From the NCBI GenBank assembly GCA_964623635.1, contig CAZUUA010000009.1:7773-71772 (forward strand): 64,000 nt of DNA, in the 5' to 3' direction. The DNA comes from UMGS1696 sp964623635 (GTDB lineage: Bacteria > Bacillota > Clostridia > Oscillospirales > CAG-272). Below, piece after piece: positions 33,857 to 42,633 of the stretch. Position 1 is the first letter of the stretch; each line of letters opens with the position of its first letter. The position numbers and the translations under genes are program-made. The notes beneath the pieces are model-generated. The model made no database searches. It was not told where the DNA came from and saw only the letters and a list, made by a program, of their open reading frames with translations.

Positions 33857-34168
33857 TTACAGCTTCAGGTCGATGTCCACACCTGCGGGCAGTTCCACAG
33901 ACATGAGGGCTTCTACGACCTTCTGAGAAGGCTTCTTGATCTCGATCAGTCTCTTGTGGGTTCTCTGCTCGAACTGTTCACGGCTGTCCTTGTACTTGTG
34001 TACAGCACGCAGGATGGTGATGATCTCTTTTTCAGTGGGCAGCGGCACGGGACCGGAAACTTCTGCACCATTTCTCTTAGCGATCTCCACGATCTTTTCT
34101 GCTGCCTGGTCAACGAGAGAGTGTTCGTAGCTCTTGAGTCTGACTCTGATCTTTTCGTTTACTGCCAT
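33857..34168 (-). CDS. rpsJ: 30S ribosomal protein S10
   Basis: A 103-residue S10 (KIRVRLKSYEHSLVDQAAEKIVEIAKRNGAEVSGPVPLPTEKEI), also known as a NusB partner in antitermination. First gene of the operon; the frame runs upstream through the leader but family similarity starts at ATG 34166-34168, after TGGAGG. Confidence 0.98.
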   Translation of the reverse strand: MAVNEKIRVRLKSYEHSLVDQAAEKIVEIAKRNGAEVSGPVPLPTEKEIITILRAVHKYKDSREQFEQRTHKRLIEIKKPSQKVVEALMSVELPAGVDIDLKL

Positions 34169-34506
34169 TTTTGCCTCCAGTAAAATGTGTTTTGCATTTG
34201 TCTTGAATGTTTCGAAGGCGATGAACACGCATCCGGGTGTGCCATTTTCCATCCTTTGAAATCCGGAATCCCAGTCCGCAGAAAAGCACCACTCTTTCCA
34301 CAAAGGAGAGAAGGCATCGTTTCTGTCACATCTGTATTCCGGGTCCGCTGGTCGCACAGGCAACTCACACTGTGTCAAAAAACCGCATACCGTCGTATTC
34401 ATCTCGCCCGATGATCTCGGACATACTCCACGGAAATTCCCTGCCATAGATCCGACAGTAGGATCAAAGCAGCAACCTCCCGCTTCATCGCACATCAAGT
34501 GACATT
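34169..34506 (-). other. S10 operon leader, about 330 nt
   Basis: Untranslated region between the promoter and rpsJ. I saw no known riboswitch or T-box pattern. Its length would allow autoregulation, but no specific protein-binding fold could be assigned by eye. Confidence 0.5.
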
Positions 34507-34535
34507 ATTGTACCATATTCTTTCCCCGAAATCAA
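34507..34535 (-). promoter_or_regulatory. S10-spc-alpha operon promoter
   Basis: TTGATT (34530-34535) and TACAAT (34507-34512), 17-nt spacer; same boxes as the groESL promoter. Confidence 0.8.
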
Positions 34536-34740
34536 GCCTTTTCGCACGGGTTTCCGTCACAAAAGCAGGAGAAAATTCACGAATCCCACGGCGCTCTTTT
34601 GTGCAATTCGCCATATGCCAAAAGCGCTATCGTCTCACACGGCAAGCGCCCTCCTCTTCATTTGCACCTTTCAAGCCCCGCTATCACCCATTTCTCATGT
34701 GTATTCCATCGTCTTTTCACGAAAATTTACCCTATCCCTC

Positions 34741-34769
34741 TTGCATATAAGATGATTTTGTGCTATTAT
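34741..34769 (+). promoter_or_regulatory. promoter of the membrane protein-telA cluster
   Basis: TTGCAT and TATTAT with a 17-nt spacer, about 90 nt before the first start codon. Divergent from the S10 promoter about 200 nt away. Confidence 0.6.
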
Positions 34770-34855
34770 AATAAGGTAGATAATCGGCGTCTTCCCATAG
34801 GGGCGCAGAACCCCACCGGGCAGTACGCCAAAATCCATACAAAGGAAACACGATT

Positions 34856-35956
34856 ATGTCCGATATTCTTAGAATCACCACCACCGTATCGTCGGCACCC
34901 TCGGTAGACATAGTCCCCATGGACAAAGACTGTGCCCGATTCGTGTCCGCTAAGGAACTATCCGATACACCGCCGGTACCTGCCGAATCCCTTCCCCGTC
35001 TCTGGGGCAAAAGCAGTCGATTCTTCACCGACCACTTCCGGGCGCTACTGTACTTCTTCCCCGTTCTGGCACTGCTTGGTGGCATTACCTGTGCCCTGAC
35101 CCTGCTGACCGGCTTCGACGCAGACATCAGCCATATCCGGTCCGATTCCCTGTGGTATGCCCTGACTCTGGCCTTCTGGGGCTGTGGCGTACTGCTGATC
35201 CTGGCAGCCATATTCCCCTTCGGTCGCCGGGTCCGCCAATATCGTCCTGCCAAGGCAAACACCCCTGTGACCTTCTGCAGCTTCTTTACGGCGGCACTGC
35301 TGTGTCTGTCGTCTCTGCGGCAGCTGTACACGGCCTTCACCACCGCACCGGATCCCTCTGCTGCCGTCAATATCCTGCCCCTTGCCAAGCTTGCCGGCGC
35401 CTTCTTGTTGGTCGCTGCCTTCTATTTTCTCTACACCGGTCTGGACAAACGGGACACGCTTGCTATGGTGCTGTCCATCGTGGCGTGCCTGGCGGTGATC
35501 ATGGTGCTGTTCCGGGACTATTTCGACTTCACACTGCCTCTGAACAGTCCCCTGCGCAATCTGTCCATTCTGGCGTGGAGCGGTATGCTGCTGTTCCTGC
35601 TGACCGAAGCCCGAATGCAGGTGGATCTGTGGTACACCAGCGTGCCCTTCACCCTGTTCGGCAGCCTGTTTGCCGTGGTGTTCACCGGTGGCTACGGGCT
35701 GACCGGCGTGATCATGGCACTGTGTGGTAATGCCCAGGGCAATGCCCCATTCGATCTGATCCAGTCTGCCCTGTTTTTGGGCGTTGGCGCCATGGCATTC
35801 TTCCGGGTACGACAGCTGCCGGAACTGATCGGAGACCATCTGCCGCCGCCGCCCACCAAGGACGAGATCAAAAAGTACGCCAAAAAGCACGGGATCACGC
35901 CAGCGGAAGGAGACGATAAAGCAGCACCGGCAGAGCCCGAAAATCCTTCCGATTGA
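34856..35956 (+). CDS. polytopic membrane protein, unknown function
   Basis: A 366-residue protein: a polar N-terminus of about 60 residues, then about eight helices (65-86, 100-122, 138-158, 175-195, 201-219, 236-250, 262-290, 300-317), then a basic and acidic cytoplasmic tail with PPPPTKDEIKKYAKKHGITPAEGDD. AAAGGA lies 10 nt before ATG. It stands first in the gene row with telA and the TPM protein (90-nt gap to telA). In Bacillus the telA partner is XpaC, and this protein does not look like XpaC. No family recognised. Confidence 0.65.
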   Translation: MSDILRITTTVSSAPSVDIVPMDKDCARFVSAKELSDTPPVPAESLPRLWGKSSRFFTDHFRALLYFFPVLALLGGITCALTLLTGFDADISHIRSDSLWYALTLAFWGCGVLLILAAIFPFGRRVRQYRPAKANTPVTFCSFFTAALLCLSSLRQLYTAFTTAPDPSAAVNILPLAKLAGAFLLVAAFYFLYTGLDKRDTLAMVLSIVACLAVIMVLFRDYFDFTLPLNSPLRNLSILAWSGMLLFLLTEARMQVDLWYTSVPFTLFGSLFAVVFTGGYGLTGVIMALCGNAQGNAPFDLIQSALFLGVGAMAFFRVRQLPELIGDHLPPPPTKDEIKKYAKKHGITPAEGDDKAAPAEPENPSD

Positions 35957-36046
35957 TGTTTGGCAGTACAATTTCCGCATTTTTGGGAACACAAACACCC
36001 TCTCCGACTCCGTACAACACACACGACATATACGAGGTAAGATGCT

Positions 36047-37234
36047 ATGAACGACAACAAAACGCCTGAGATCAACCTGACATTGGATCCCTTCGGCGGC
36101 GCAGCGGCAGCGCAGGCAGCACCGGAACCGACCGCCCCGTCTCCGTCTCTTTCGGAAGCGGCAGCTCCTGCTGCTACACAGGCACCGGAGGTACCGGCTC
36201 TGGATGAATCGGCCTTCACGGAAGCAGAACGCAAGATGATCGACGACTTCTCCCAAAAGATCGATATCACCGACTCCACCACCATTCTGGGGTTTGGCGC
36301 CTCTGCCCAAAAGAAGATCGCCGACTTCTCCGACTCTGCCTTGTCCGGTGTGCGCAACAAGGACTTCGGTGAGACCGGCGAAATGATCACCAAGCTCATC
36401 GGGCAGCTGAAGGACATGAACGAGGATGCCGAAGACAACGGTGGATTCTTGGGCCTATTCAAGAACACCAAGCGCAAGATCGAGAACCTGAAGGTCAAAT
36501 ACGACAAGGTCGAGGAAAGCGTCACCGACATCACCGACACCCTGCAGCAGCACCAGATCACCCTGCTCAAGGACGTTGCCATGTTCGATAACCTGTACGA
36601 GGTCAACATGACCTACTTCAAAGAGCTGTCCATGTACATCATAGCCGGCAAAAAGAAGCTGGCCTACGAACAGACCGTGACCCTGCAGGCCCTCAAGGAC
36701 AAGGCTACCGCATCTGGTCTGCCGGAGGATGCACAGGCCGCCAACGACTTTGCCGAACAGTGTACCCGGTTCGAGCGCAAGCTCCACGACCTGGAACTGA
36801 CCCGTATGGTGTCCATCCAGATGGCGCCCCAGATCCGGCTGGTACAGAACAACGACACCATGATGGCCGAAAAGATCCAGACCGTCATCATGAACACCAT
36901 TCCCCTGTGGAAGAGCCAGATGGTCATTGCCCTTGGTATCGAGCACTCTCGTCAGGCCATGGAAGCCCAGCGTGCCGTCACCGATATGACCAATGAGCTA
37001 CTAAAGAAAAACGCCGCCGCACTGCACCAGGCCACCGTGGATATCACCAAGGAATCCGAACGTGGCATCGTGGACATCGAGACCCTGACCCACACCAACA
37101 GCGAGCTGATCGCCACTCTGGACGACATCACCGCCATCCAGAACGAAGGCAGAGAAAAGCGCAAGGCGGCTGAGGCTGAGCTGGATCGGATGGAGAACGA
37201 ACTGAAGGCAAAGCTCATCGGCATCTCCAAATAA
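36047..37234 (+). CDS. telA: TelA-family toxic anion resistance protein
   Basis: A 395-residue protein. A disordered Ala/Pro-rich N-terminus (about 50 residues) precedes a long helical body: IDITDSTTILGFGASAQKKIADFSDSAL, GLFKNTKRKIENLKVKYDKV, LQQHQITLLKDVAMFDNLYEVNMTYFKELSMYIIAGKKKL, and KIQTVIMNTIPLWKSQMVIALG, all hallmarks of TelA/KlaA proteins. The family was named for tellurite resistance but its actual role in envelope stress is unsettled. Cytoplasmic, coiled-coil rich, followed 75 nt later by a TPM-domain membrane protein. Confidence 0.85.
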   Translation: MNDNKTPEINLTLDPFGGAAAAQAAPEPTAPSPSLSEAAAPAATQAPEVPALDESAFTEAERKMIDDFSQKIDITDSTTILGFGASAQKKIADFSDSALSGVRNKDFGETGEMITKLIGQLKDMNEDAEDNGGFLGLFKNTKRKIENLKVKYDKVEESVTDITDTLQQHQITLLKDVAMFDNLYEVNMTYFKELSMYIIAGKKKLAYEQTVTLQALKDKATASGLPEDAQAANDFAEQCTRFERKLHDLELTRMVSIQMAPQIRLVQNNDTMMAEKIQTVIMNTIPLWKSQMVIALGIEHSRQAMEAQRAVTDMTNELLKKNAAALHQATVDITKESERGIVDIETLTHTNSELIATLDDITAIQNEGREKRKAAEAELDRMENELKAKLIGISK

Positions 37235-37309
37235 GTTTTCGCTTCCGCAAGTCTTTCCCCCACATAAACCACAATGCTTTCATCAAAAAAACAAGGAGTA
37301 TCTTTGTTT

Positions 37310-38383
37310 ATGCTACAACATATGCAAAAGCACCGGCTGGTCACGATGGTGCTGTGCGTCATCCTCATTTTGACCCTGACCCTTCCGGCCATCGCAGCCT
37401 ATCCCACACATACCGACCTTATCTCCGATGCAGGCGGTGTGCTGTCGGAAACCACCGTATCCGCCATCCAGACCGCCAACAAGACCCTGTTCGCCAGCCG
37501 TGGCGTGAAGATCGCTGTGTGCATCACCGACGGCACCGGGGACGAATCCATCACGGATTTCTCCCGTTCCCTTTTCTCCAAATGGGAAATGTGTGACGGC
37601 GTGCTGCTGGTGCTGGATACCACGAACCAGACCTACTTTGCCGTCCAGAGCGTGGACATCGACGACACCATCACCAACACCGTTCTCAGCGACCTGCTTG
37701 CCAACAACATGGAAGAAGACTTCGCCGCCGGTAACATTGACCGTGCCGTCATGAAGACCGTCACCGCCCTGTCCCAAACCATGACCAATACCCTGCCCGA
37801 TCCGAGTGCCACTGCAGCCGAATCCACTGCCACCGGGGAAGAGCAAGCACCGGCCGAGGACAAGCCTTCCGGGTTTGTGACCTTTATGAAGGTCATCCTG
37901 TGGATCATCATCATTGCCGTGCTCCTGGCCGCCGGTATCTTCGTGGTGGCGCTGTTCAACGATGACCTGGCCGATTTCATCCGCACCTATGTGTTCCGCC
38001 GGGGTCCCGTATCCCATGGTTACAATAACCGTGGTTACAACAACCACGCCGTGCCCCATCCGGGCTACTACGACGACCGTCTCTACGGCAACCAGCGCCC
38101 TGCCAACCCAAACGGTCAGCGCAGACCCCAGGGTCAGTACCCGGGTCAAAATCCCAACGGCGATCCCCAGTATCGGCAAAACCCGCAATACCGCCAAAAT
38201 CCCGGTCAACGGCAGAGCTACGACCCCTACAACGACTACGAAGCACAATACCAGCCGCAGGGACAGCGTCGCCAAAACAGCGCTTATCCCAGCCAGAATC
38301 CACAGAGACGACCCCAGAACGGCAACGGCAGCAACAGACGCTACCAGAACCCAAACGGCTCCTACCGCGGCGGTCAATATTGA
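37310..38383 (+). CDS. TPM-domain membrane protein with Q/N/R/Y-rich tail
   Basis: A 357-residue protein: signal or anchor helix (residues 8-30), extracellular TPM (TLP18.3/Psb32/MOLO-1) domain about 35-160 with LISDAGGVLSETTVSAIQTANKTL and DGVLLVLDTTNQTYFAVQ, one helix (about 192-216), then about 135 cytoplasmic residues of low complexity, such as repeats of YRQNPQYRQNPGQRQ and QNPQRRPQNGNG. ATG 37310 is chosen because AAGGAG lies inside the longer frame 11 nt before it. The tail resembles condensate-forming sequences; that is an inference. Likely co-transcribed with telA. Confidence 0.75.
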   Translation: MLQHMQKHRLVTMVLCVILILTLTLPAIAAYPTHTDLISDAGGVLSETTVSAIQTANKTLFASRGVKIAVCITDGTGDESITDFSRSLFSKWEMCDGVLLVLDTTNQTYFAVQSVDIDDTITNTVLSDLLANNMEEDFAAGNIDRAVMKTVTALSQTMTNTLPDPSATAAESTATGEEQAPAEDKPSGFVTFMKVILWIIIIAVLLAAGIFVVALFNDDLADFIRTYVFRRGPVSHGYNNRGYNNHAVPHPGYYDDRLYGNQRPANPNGQRRPQGQYPGQNPNGDPQYRQNPQYRQNPGQRQSYDPYNDYEAQYQPQGQRRQNSAYPSQNPQRRPQNGNGSNRRYQNPNGSYRGGQY

Positions 38384-38467
38384 ACGAAGCATACACCATA
38401 GACGCAAGAAGCCCCCAACCACCGGGGACTTTTTGCAGCATAGACACATAGGAGAAAACGATCCATT

Positions 38468-40483
38468 ATGATATCCATCAGCGCAAGTGCACTGGCGTAC
38501 CGCATCGGTACCCGTGACATTCTCACCGACGTGACCTTTTCGTTGGAGGACGGCGACAAGCTGGGCATCGTCGGTGTCAACGGCAGCGGCAAATCCACGC
38601 TGCTGAAGCTGCTGACCGGCGAATATACCCCCGACGAAGGCAGCGTCACCATCGCCAAAAGCAAGACCATTGGCCTACTGCACCAGGACGATGCGTTCCA
38701 TGTGCTGTCCGTAGACGGCAGTGACGACAACTACGACGACACGGTGCTGACCCAGATGTACGCCATTTTTCCGGAGCTGTGCCGGGCGGAGCGTCGTCTG
38801 GCGGAGCTGCAGACCGAGCTGGACGCCGCAGCACAGGGCAGCGACCAAGACCTGCTCAGTCGGCTCACCACCGAATTCACCAACCTGAATACCCGGTTCA
38901 TCGCCGACGGTGGACTGTACTACAAATCCCGTTGCCAATCCATTTTGGTGAAGTTAGGCTTTGACGAAAGCTACCACCACCGCTCCGTCTCTACCCTCAG
39001 CGGCGGTCAGCGTACCCGATTGGCACTGGCCAGACTGCTGTCCCGGGAGCCGGATATCCTGCTTTTGGACGAGCCCACCAACCACCTGGACACCGGTACC
39101 ATGCGTTGGCTGGAAGAACACCTGGCCGCCTATCCCAAAACGGTGCTGGTGGTCAGCCACGACCGACTGTTTCTCGACCGGGTGACCAACAAGACCTTAG
39201 ACTTGGAGCACACCAAGGCGAAGCTGTACAAATGCGCCTATACCCAATATGTGGAGGAAAAGCAAAAGTGGCGTGCCGAGCAGGAAAAGCGGTACCAGCT
39301 CCAGCAAAAGGAGATCGCCAGACTGGAAGCGTACATCGCCCAGCAGCGTGCCTGGAACCGGGAGCGCAACATCATCGCCGCCGAAAGCCGGGAGAAAGCC
39401 ATCGCCCGTATGGACAAGGTGGAGAGACCCGAAAACCTGCCGCAGAATATCCGCTTCTCGCTGACCTCCTCAGGGGAAAGCGGCAACGACGTACTGGAGG
39501 TCAAGCACCTGACCATGGCCTTTGGTACCAACACCGAGCGTGTAAACACGCTGTTCTCCGATCTGTCGTTCTTAGTCAAAAAGCGGGAGAGAGTGTTTCT
39601 ATGCGGTCCCAACGGCTGTGGCAAATCCACGCTGATCAAGCTGCTTTTGGGACAGCTGGCGCCTACCGCCGGGGAAATCGAGCTGGGCTACAACGTGACC
39701 ATCGGCTACTACGACCAGGAGAACCAGAACCTGGACGAGAATAATACCGTGCTGGACGAGCTGTGGAACGCCTACCCCGACCTGACCCAAACGGAGATCC
39801 GCAACACGCTTGCCCTGTTCCAGTTCCGGGGAGACGACATCGAAAAGGAAGTCCGGGTGCTGTCCGGCGGCGAACGAGCCAGACTGACCCTAGCCAAGCT
39901 GATCTTGTCCAAGATGAACCTGCTGATCCTGGACGAGCCCACCAACCACTTGGACATCGGTTCCAGAGAAGCACTGGAAAACGCCCTGAACGCCTTTGAC
40001 GGTACCATCATCGCCGTATCCCACGACCGGTATTTCACCCGAAAGCTGGCGACCCGGTTCATCGACCTGTCCTGCGACCGACCCATCCGCACCCTGTCCG
40101 GCGTTCACTATTGGCGTGACTTCTCCGGCACCTACGACCAATATGTGGCGCTGGGTGAGAATCCCGGTGAGGAAAGCACGGTGCTCCAAGAGGAAAAGGC
40201 TACAGAAGCCATGACCCAGAAGGAGCAGTACCAGCAGCGCAAGGCAGAGAGCGCCCGGATCCGGCAAATGGAGCGTCGTCTGGAAGCCATCGCCAAGGAG
40301 ACCAAAAAATTGGAGACGGAGCTGTGCGACATCGAGGACGAGCTGTTCGGTGAGGCCGCCACGGACTATCTGCGTGCCGGTGAGCTGTCCGACCGCAAGA
40401 CCACCGTAGAAGACCGGCTCATGCAGCTGTACGAAGAAGAAGAGAACCTGCAAAACACCCTGGCAGAAAAAGACGCACAATAA
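38468..40483 (+). CDS. ABC-F family ATPase (Uup/Ettype)
   Basis: A 671-residue soluble protein with two ABC domains and no membrane part. Walker A sites are GVNGSGKST (early) and GPNGCGKST (second domain); signatures LSGGQRTRLALA and LSGGERARLTLA; Walker B LLLDEPTNHLD and LILDEPTNHLD. The interdomain linker is a coiled coil (EKQKWRAEQEKRYQLQQKEIARLEAYIAQQ) as in translation-associated ABC-F factors, and the C-terminal extension (from about 570) is another coiled coil, as in Uup. Such proteins act on the ribosome. 84 nt after the TPM gene and followed by a terminator. Confidence 0.88.
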   Translation: MISISASALAYRIGTRDILTDVTFSLEDGDKLGIVGVNGSGKSTLLKLLTGEYTPDEGSVTIAKSKTIGLLHQDDAFHVLSVDGSDDNYDDTVLTQMYAIFPELCRAERRLAELQTELDAAAQGSDQDLLSRLTTEFTNLNTRFIADGGLYYKSRCQSILVKLGFDESYHHRSVSTLSGGQRTRLALARLLSREPDILLLDEPTNHLDTGTMRWLEEHLAAYPKTVLVVSHDRLFLDRVTNKTLDLEHTKAKLYKCAYTQYVEEKQKWRAEQEKRYQLQQKEIARLEAYIAQQRAWNRERNIIAAESREKAIARMDKVERPENLPQNIRFSLTSSGESGNDVLEVKHLTMAFGTNTERVNTLFSDLSFLVKKRERVFLCGPNGCGKSTLIKLLLGQLAPTAGEIELGYNVTIGYYDQENQNLDENNTVLDELWNAYPDLTQTEIRNTLALFQFRGDDIEKEVRVLSGGERARLTLAKLILSKMNLLILDEPTNHLDIGSREALENALNAFDGTIIAVSHDRYFTRKLATRFIDLSCDRPIRTLSGVHYWRDFSGTYDQYVALGENPGEESTVLQEEKATEAMTQKEQYQQRKAESARIRQMERRLEAIAKETKKLETELCDIEDELFGEAATDYLRAGELSDRKTTVEDRLMQLYEEEENLQNTLAEKDAQ

Positions 40484-40492
40484 ATAGGAAGA

Positions 40493-40544
40493 AAAAATCC
40501 CTTGTGGAAGGTTGGTCACATGGACCCATGCCACAGGGGATTTT
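40493..40544. terminator. terminator after the ABC-F gene
   Basis: AAAATCCCTTGTGG and CCACAGGGGATTTT form a long stem around a 22-nt loop, just past the stop codon. The remaining stretch to 40733 shows nothing else. Confidence 0.7.
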
Positions 40545-40733
40545 CGTATTGTCTGCAAGTCGTGCTGCTTCGACCCGATACTTCTCCATCAACGGCAACA
40601 CCAATGCCGTAAGTTCACCATGGGCATATACCTTATCCAAGAACCGCCACCTCTATTCGTATCCTTTCCTTCAGTATACCACATCTTCCCCGATTCGCAA
40701 GCGGATTTTTTGCAGAAGCCAAAGTACTGCGCT

Positions 40734-41345
40734 TCACTTTATTTTCGCCGCCAGAATGGTCTGTCCGATGGGATGCTCCGCCGGTATGTCCAGCAGCAGC
40801 ACCGCATAACCACTGCCGTCCCGGAACACCGCTGCTATGGCATTTTCCCAGTGCCAGGTCTGGATGTATTCGTACACCTTGGCGCCGGGATACTGCCGCA
40901 GGATCGCCTGTCGGTCGTAGGTGTCCACACCGTCACAGGGTCGCCGACTGACCACATGAGCCTGCAGCAGATCCTCCAGACCCAGCACACTTTCCATGGC
41001 ACCGGCACGGTTCCCCTGTCCCTTCACCACGATCAGATCCAGCTCCTCCGCAGGCAAATACCGCAACCGCAGATCGTCGACAGCACCACCGGCCGTGGCA
41101 GTCTCCGTGCCGTTCCATATCGGTGTGTCGTCTCCACGTGGCCGGATACCGAACACGAACCAGGTCATGCGCCACCGCAGCAGCAAATACAGGGAGCCCA
41201 CCAGTCCCACAAGGCCTATCATCTGGAAAACACCGGCATATCGCTCCACCGCCGCGCCACCCAAATAGCACAGCATCCCACCGACCAGACACGCAAAGGA
41301 CAGCCTCGTTGGCGGCGTAGGATCCGGATCAGGTCTATAAATCAT
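40734..41345 (-). CDS. two-helix membrane protein, unknown function
   Basis: A 203-residue protein: short Pro/Asp-rich N-terminus, two helices close together (LSFACLVGGMLCYLGGAAVE and MIGLVGLVGSLYLLLRW), then a soluble domain of about 130 residues (DDLRLRYLPAEELDLIVVKGQGNRAGAMESVLGLEDL, VYEYIQTWHWENAIAAVFRDGSGYAVLLLDIP). ATG 41343-41345 has AAGGAG 9 nt upstream; ATG 41351 is too close to it. It may be a distant cousin of rpmF-linked envelope proteins, but I do not recognise it. A terminator separates it from rpmF. Confidence 0.55.
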   Translation of the reverse strand: MIYRPDPDPTPPTRLSFACLVGGMLCYLGGAAVERYAGVFQMIGLVGLVGSLYLLLRWRMTWFVFGIRPRGDDTPIWNGTETATAGGAVDDLRLRYLPAEELDLIVVKGQGNRAGAMESVLGLEDLLQAHVVSRRPCDGVDTYDRQAILRQYPGAKVYEYIQTWHWENAIAAVFRDGSGYAVLLLDIPAEHPIGQTILAAKIK

Positions 41346-41367
41346 CGTCATTCACTCCTTCTTATAT

Positions 41368-41410
41368 GGAAAAAAAGAAAACCGTGCCAACCTCAGCGGT
41401 CACACGGTTT
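41368..41410 (-). terminator. terminator after rpmF
   Basis: AAACCGTGTGACC...TGGCACGGTTT on the minus strand followed by a T-rich run (41368-41377). Confidence 0.8.
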
Positions 41411-41415
41411 CTATG

Positions 41416-41604
41416 TCACGCATTTTCTTCTTTAGCAATGACCTGCTTGCCATCGTAATAACCGCAAGCGCGGCATACGCGGTGAGCCAGATTGTATTCT
41501 CCGCAATGAGAACACTTTACCATGCCGGGCATATCGAGCTTCCAAACGTTGGAACGTCTCTTATCTCTTCTTGCCTTAGAAACTTTTCTCTTCGGTACAG
41601 CCAT
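41416..41604 (-). CDS. rpmF: 50S ribosomal protein L32 (zinc type)
   Basis: A 62-residue L32: MAVPKRKVSKARRDKRRSN, then CSHCGEYNLAHRVCRACGYYDGK with four zinc cysteines. 82 nt downstream of its usual partner yceD. Confidence 0.98.
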   Translation of the reverse strand: MAVPKRKVSKARRDKRRSNVWKLDMPGMVKCSHCGEYNLAHRVCRACGYYDGKQVIAKEENA

Positions 41605-41686
41605 GATTACACCTCCCTGTAGTGTCGGAGTACAATTTACAGTTTATTATATCACATTGTGCGCAGAATTGCAAGGGGTTTTCCGA

Positions 41687-42310
41687 TTATTCTTGCAAAT
41701 TATCAGAGAAATTTTCCGCTTTTTCTGCTTCATTTTTGTACTGATCCAACAAAGCCTGCAGCTTTGCCATCCGTGGATCGATCTTCTTTTCCTGTGCCGC
41801 CTTTGCTTCGCAGTCACAGCCTTCGTCCTTTTTGCGGCCACAGTGGGGACACAGTCCGGGGCAATCCTCTCGACACAGCGCCACCATGGGCAGCTCCAAC
41901 AGGATCTCCTCTAAGATGTCCGCATCGGGGAAAAGCTGGCTGTCCCGGAGATACAGCACGTCGTCCAGTACCCCATCCCATTCGGCATCCTCGTCGTAGT
42001 CGTCCATCTCGTCCAGAGCACTGCCGGAACGCACCGTCCGCTCCAGGTCAAATTCCATCGTAGACGCAATGGGATCCAAACACCGGGCACAGGGGATCAC
42101 ATAATCGGCCGTCACGTGAGCTGTCATGCGCAGATAGCCGCCAACGGAATAGATCTCTCCTTCCACCAAAATGCCGTCCTCCGGAATGGTCACGTCCTCA
42201 GGCAACTCCACCGCATCCTCCGGCAGATCGGCCGTTTCGGGTGAAAAGCGATAAGAAAACGGCATCCGTGTGAGTCGTCCGTTCAGCACCTGTACTACGT
42301 CCAGTTTCAT
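41687..42310 (-). CDS. YceD/DUF177 family rRNA-accumulation protein
   Basis: A 207-residue protein of the DUF177 family that pairs with rpmF across bacteria and is needed for normal 23S rRNA levels in some. The DUF177 cysteine motif VIPCARCLDPIASTMEFDLERTV and the C-terminal CREDCPGLCPHCGRKKDEGCDCE cluster are present. ATG 42308-42310 (MKLDVVQVL) is used, with AGGAGG 12 nt upstream. Acidic in its central part. Confidence 0.85.
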   Translation of the reverse strand: MKLDVVQVLNGRLTRMPFSYRFSPETADLPEDAVELPEDVTIPEDGILVEGEIYSVGGYLRMTAHVTADYVIPCARCLDPIASTMEFDLERTVRSGSALDEMDDYDEDAEWDGVLDDVLYLRDSQLFPDADILEEILLELPMVALCREDCPGLCPHCGRKKDEGCDCEAKAAQEKKIDPRMAKLQALLDQYKNEAEKAENFSDNLQE

Positions 42311-42408
42311 AAAAAATACCGTCCTCCTTTGGCAAAGATCCATGGACACGGATCTGATCTGTAGGCAACGCCGATGCACAAGCCTTTCTCAGCATTTCCT
42401 ACCTTATT

Positions 42409-42437
42409 ATTATACCCTCTTTTCCGGCAAATGTCAA
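42409..42437 (-). promoter_or_regulatory. yceD-rpmF promoter
   Basis: TTGACA (42432-42437) and TATAAT (42409-42414), 17-nt spacer: a full consensus. Confidence 0.85.
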
Positions 42438-42565
42438 TAGCTTTTCCCAAAAAAACAAAACCAAACACATCTTCCCTCTCCTCTCCGGTGGTATCTTGCT
42501 GCAGGATCCTTGCATATTTCCTGCATAAATTTTTATTTCATTCATGTTCCGGTCACAGGATTCTA

Positions 42566-42594
42566 TGGAAACTTCTGTAAAAACGGTGTATACT
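42566..42594 (+). promoter_or_regulatory. possible promoter of the ABC transporter gene
   Basis: TATACT (42589-42594) with a weak TGGAAA -35 at 17-nt spacing. Confidence 0.4.
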
Positions 42595-42633
42595 ATTTCA
42601 TGCTATATAAATCATGGGAGAGAAACGTATACG

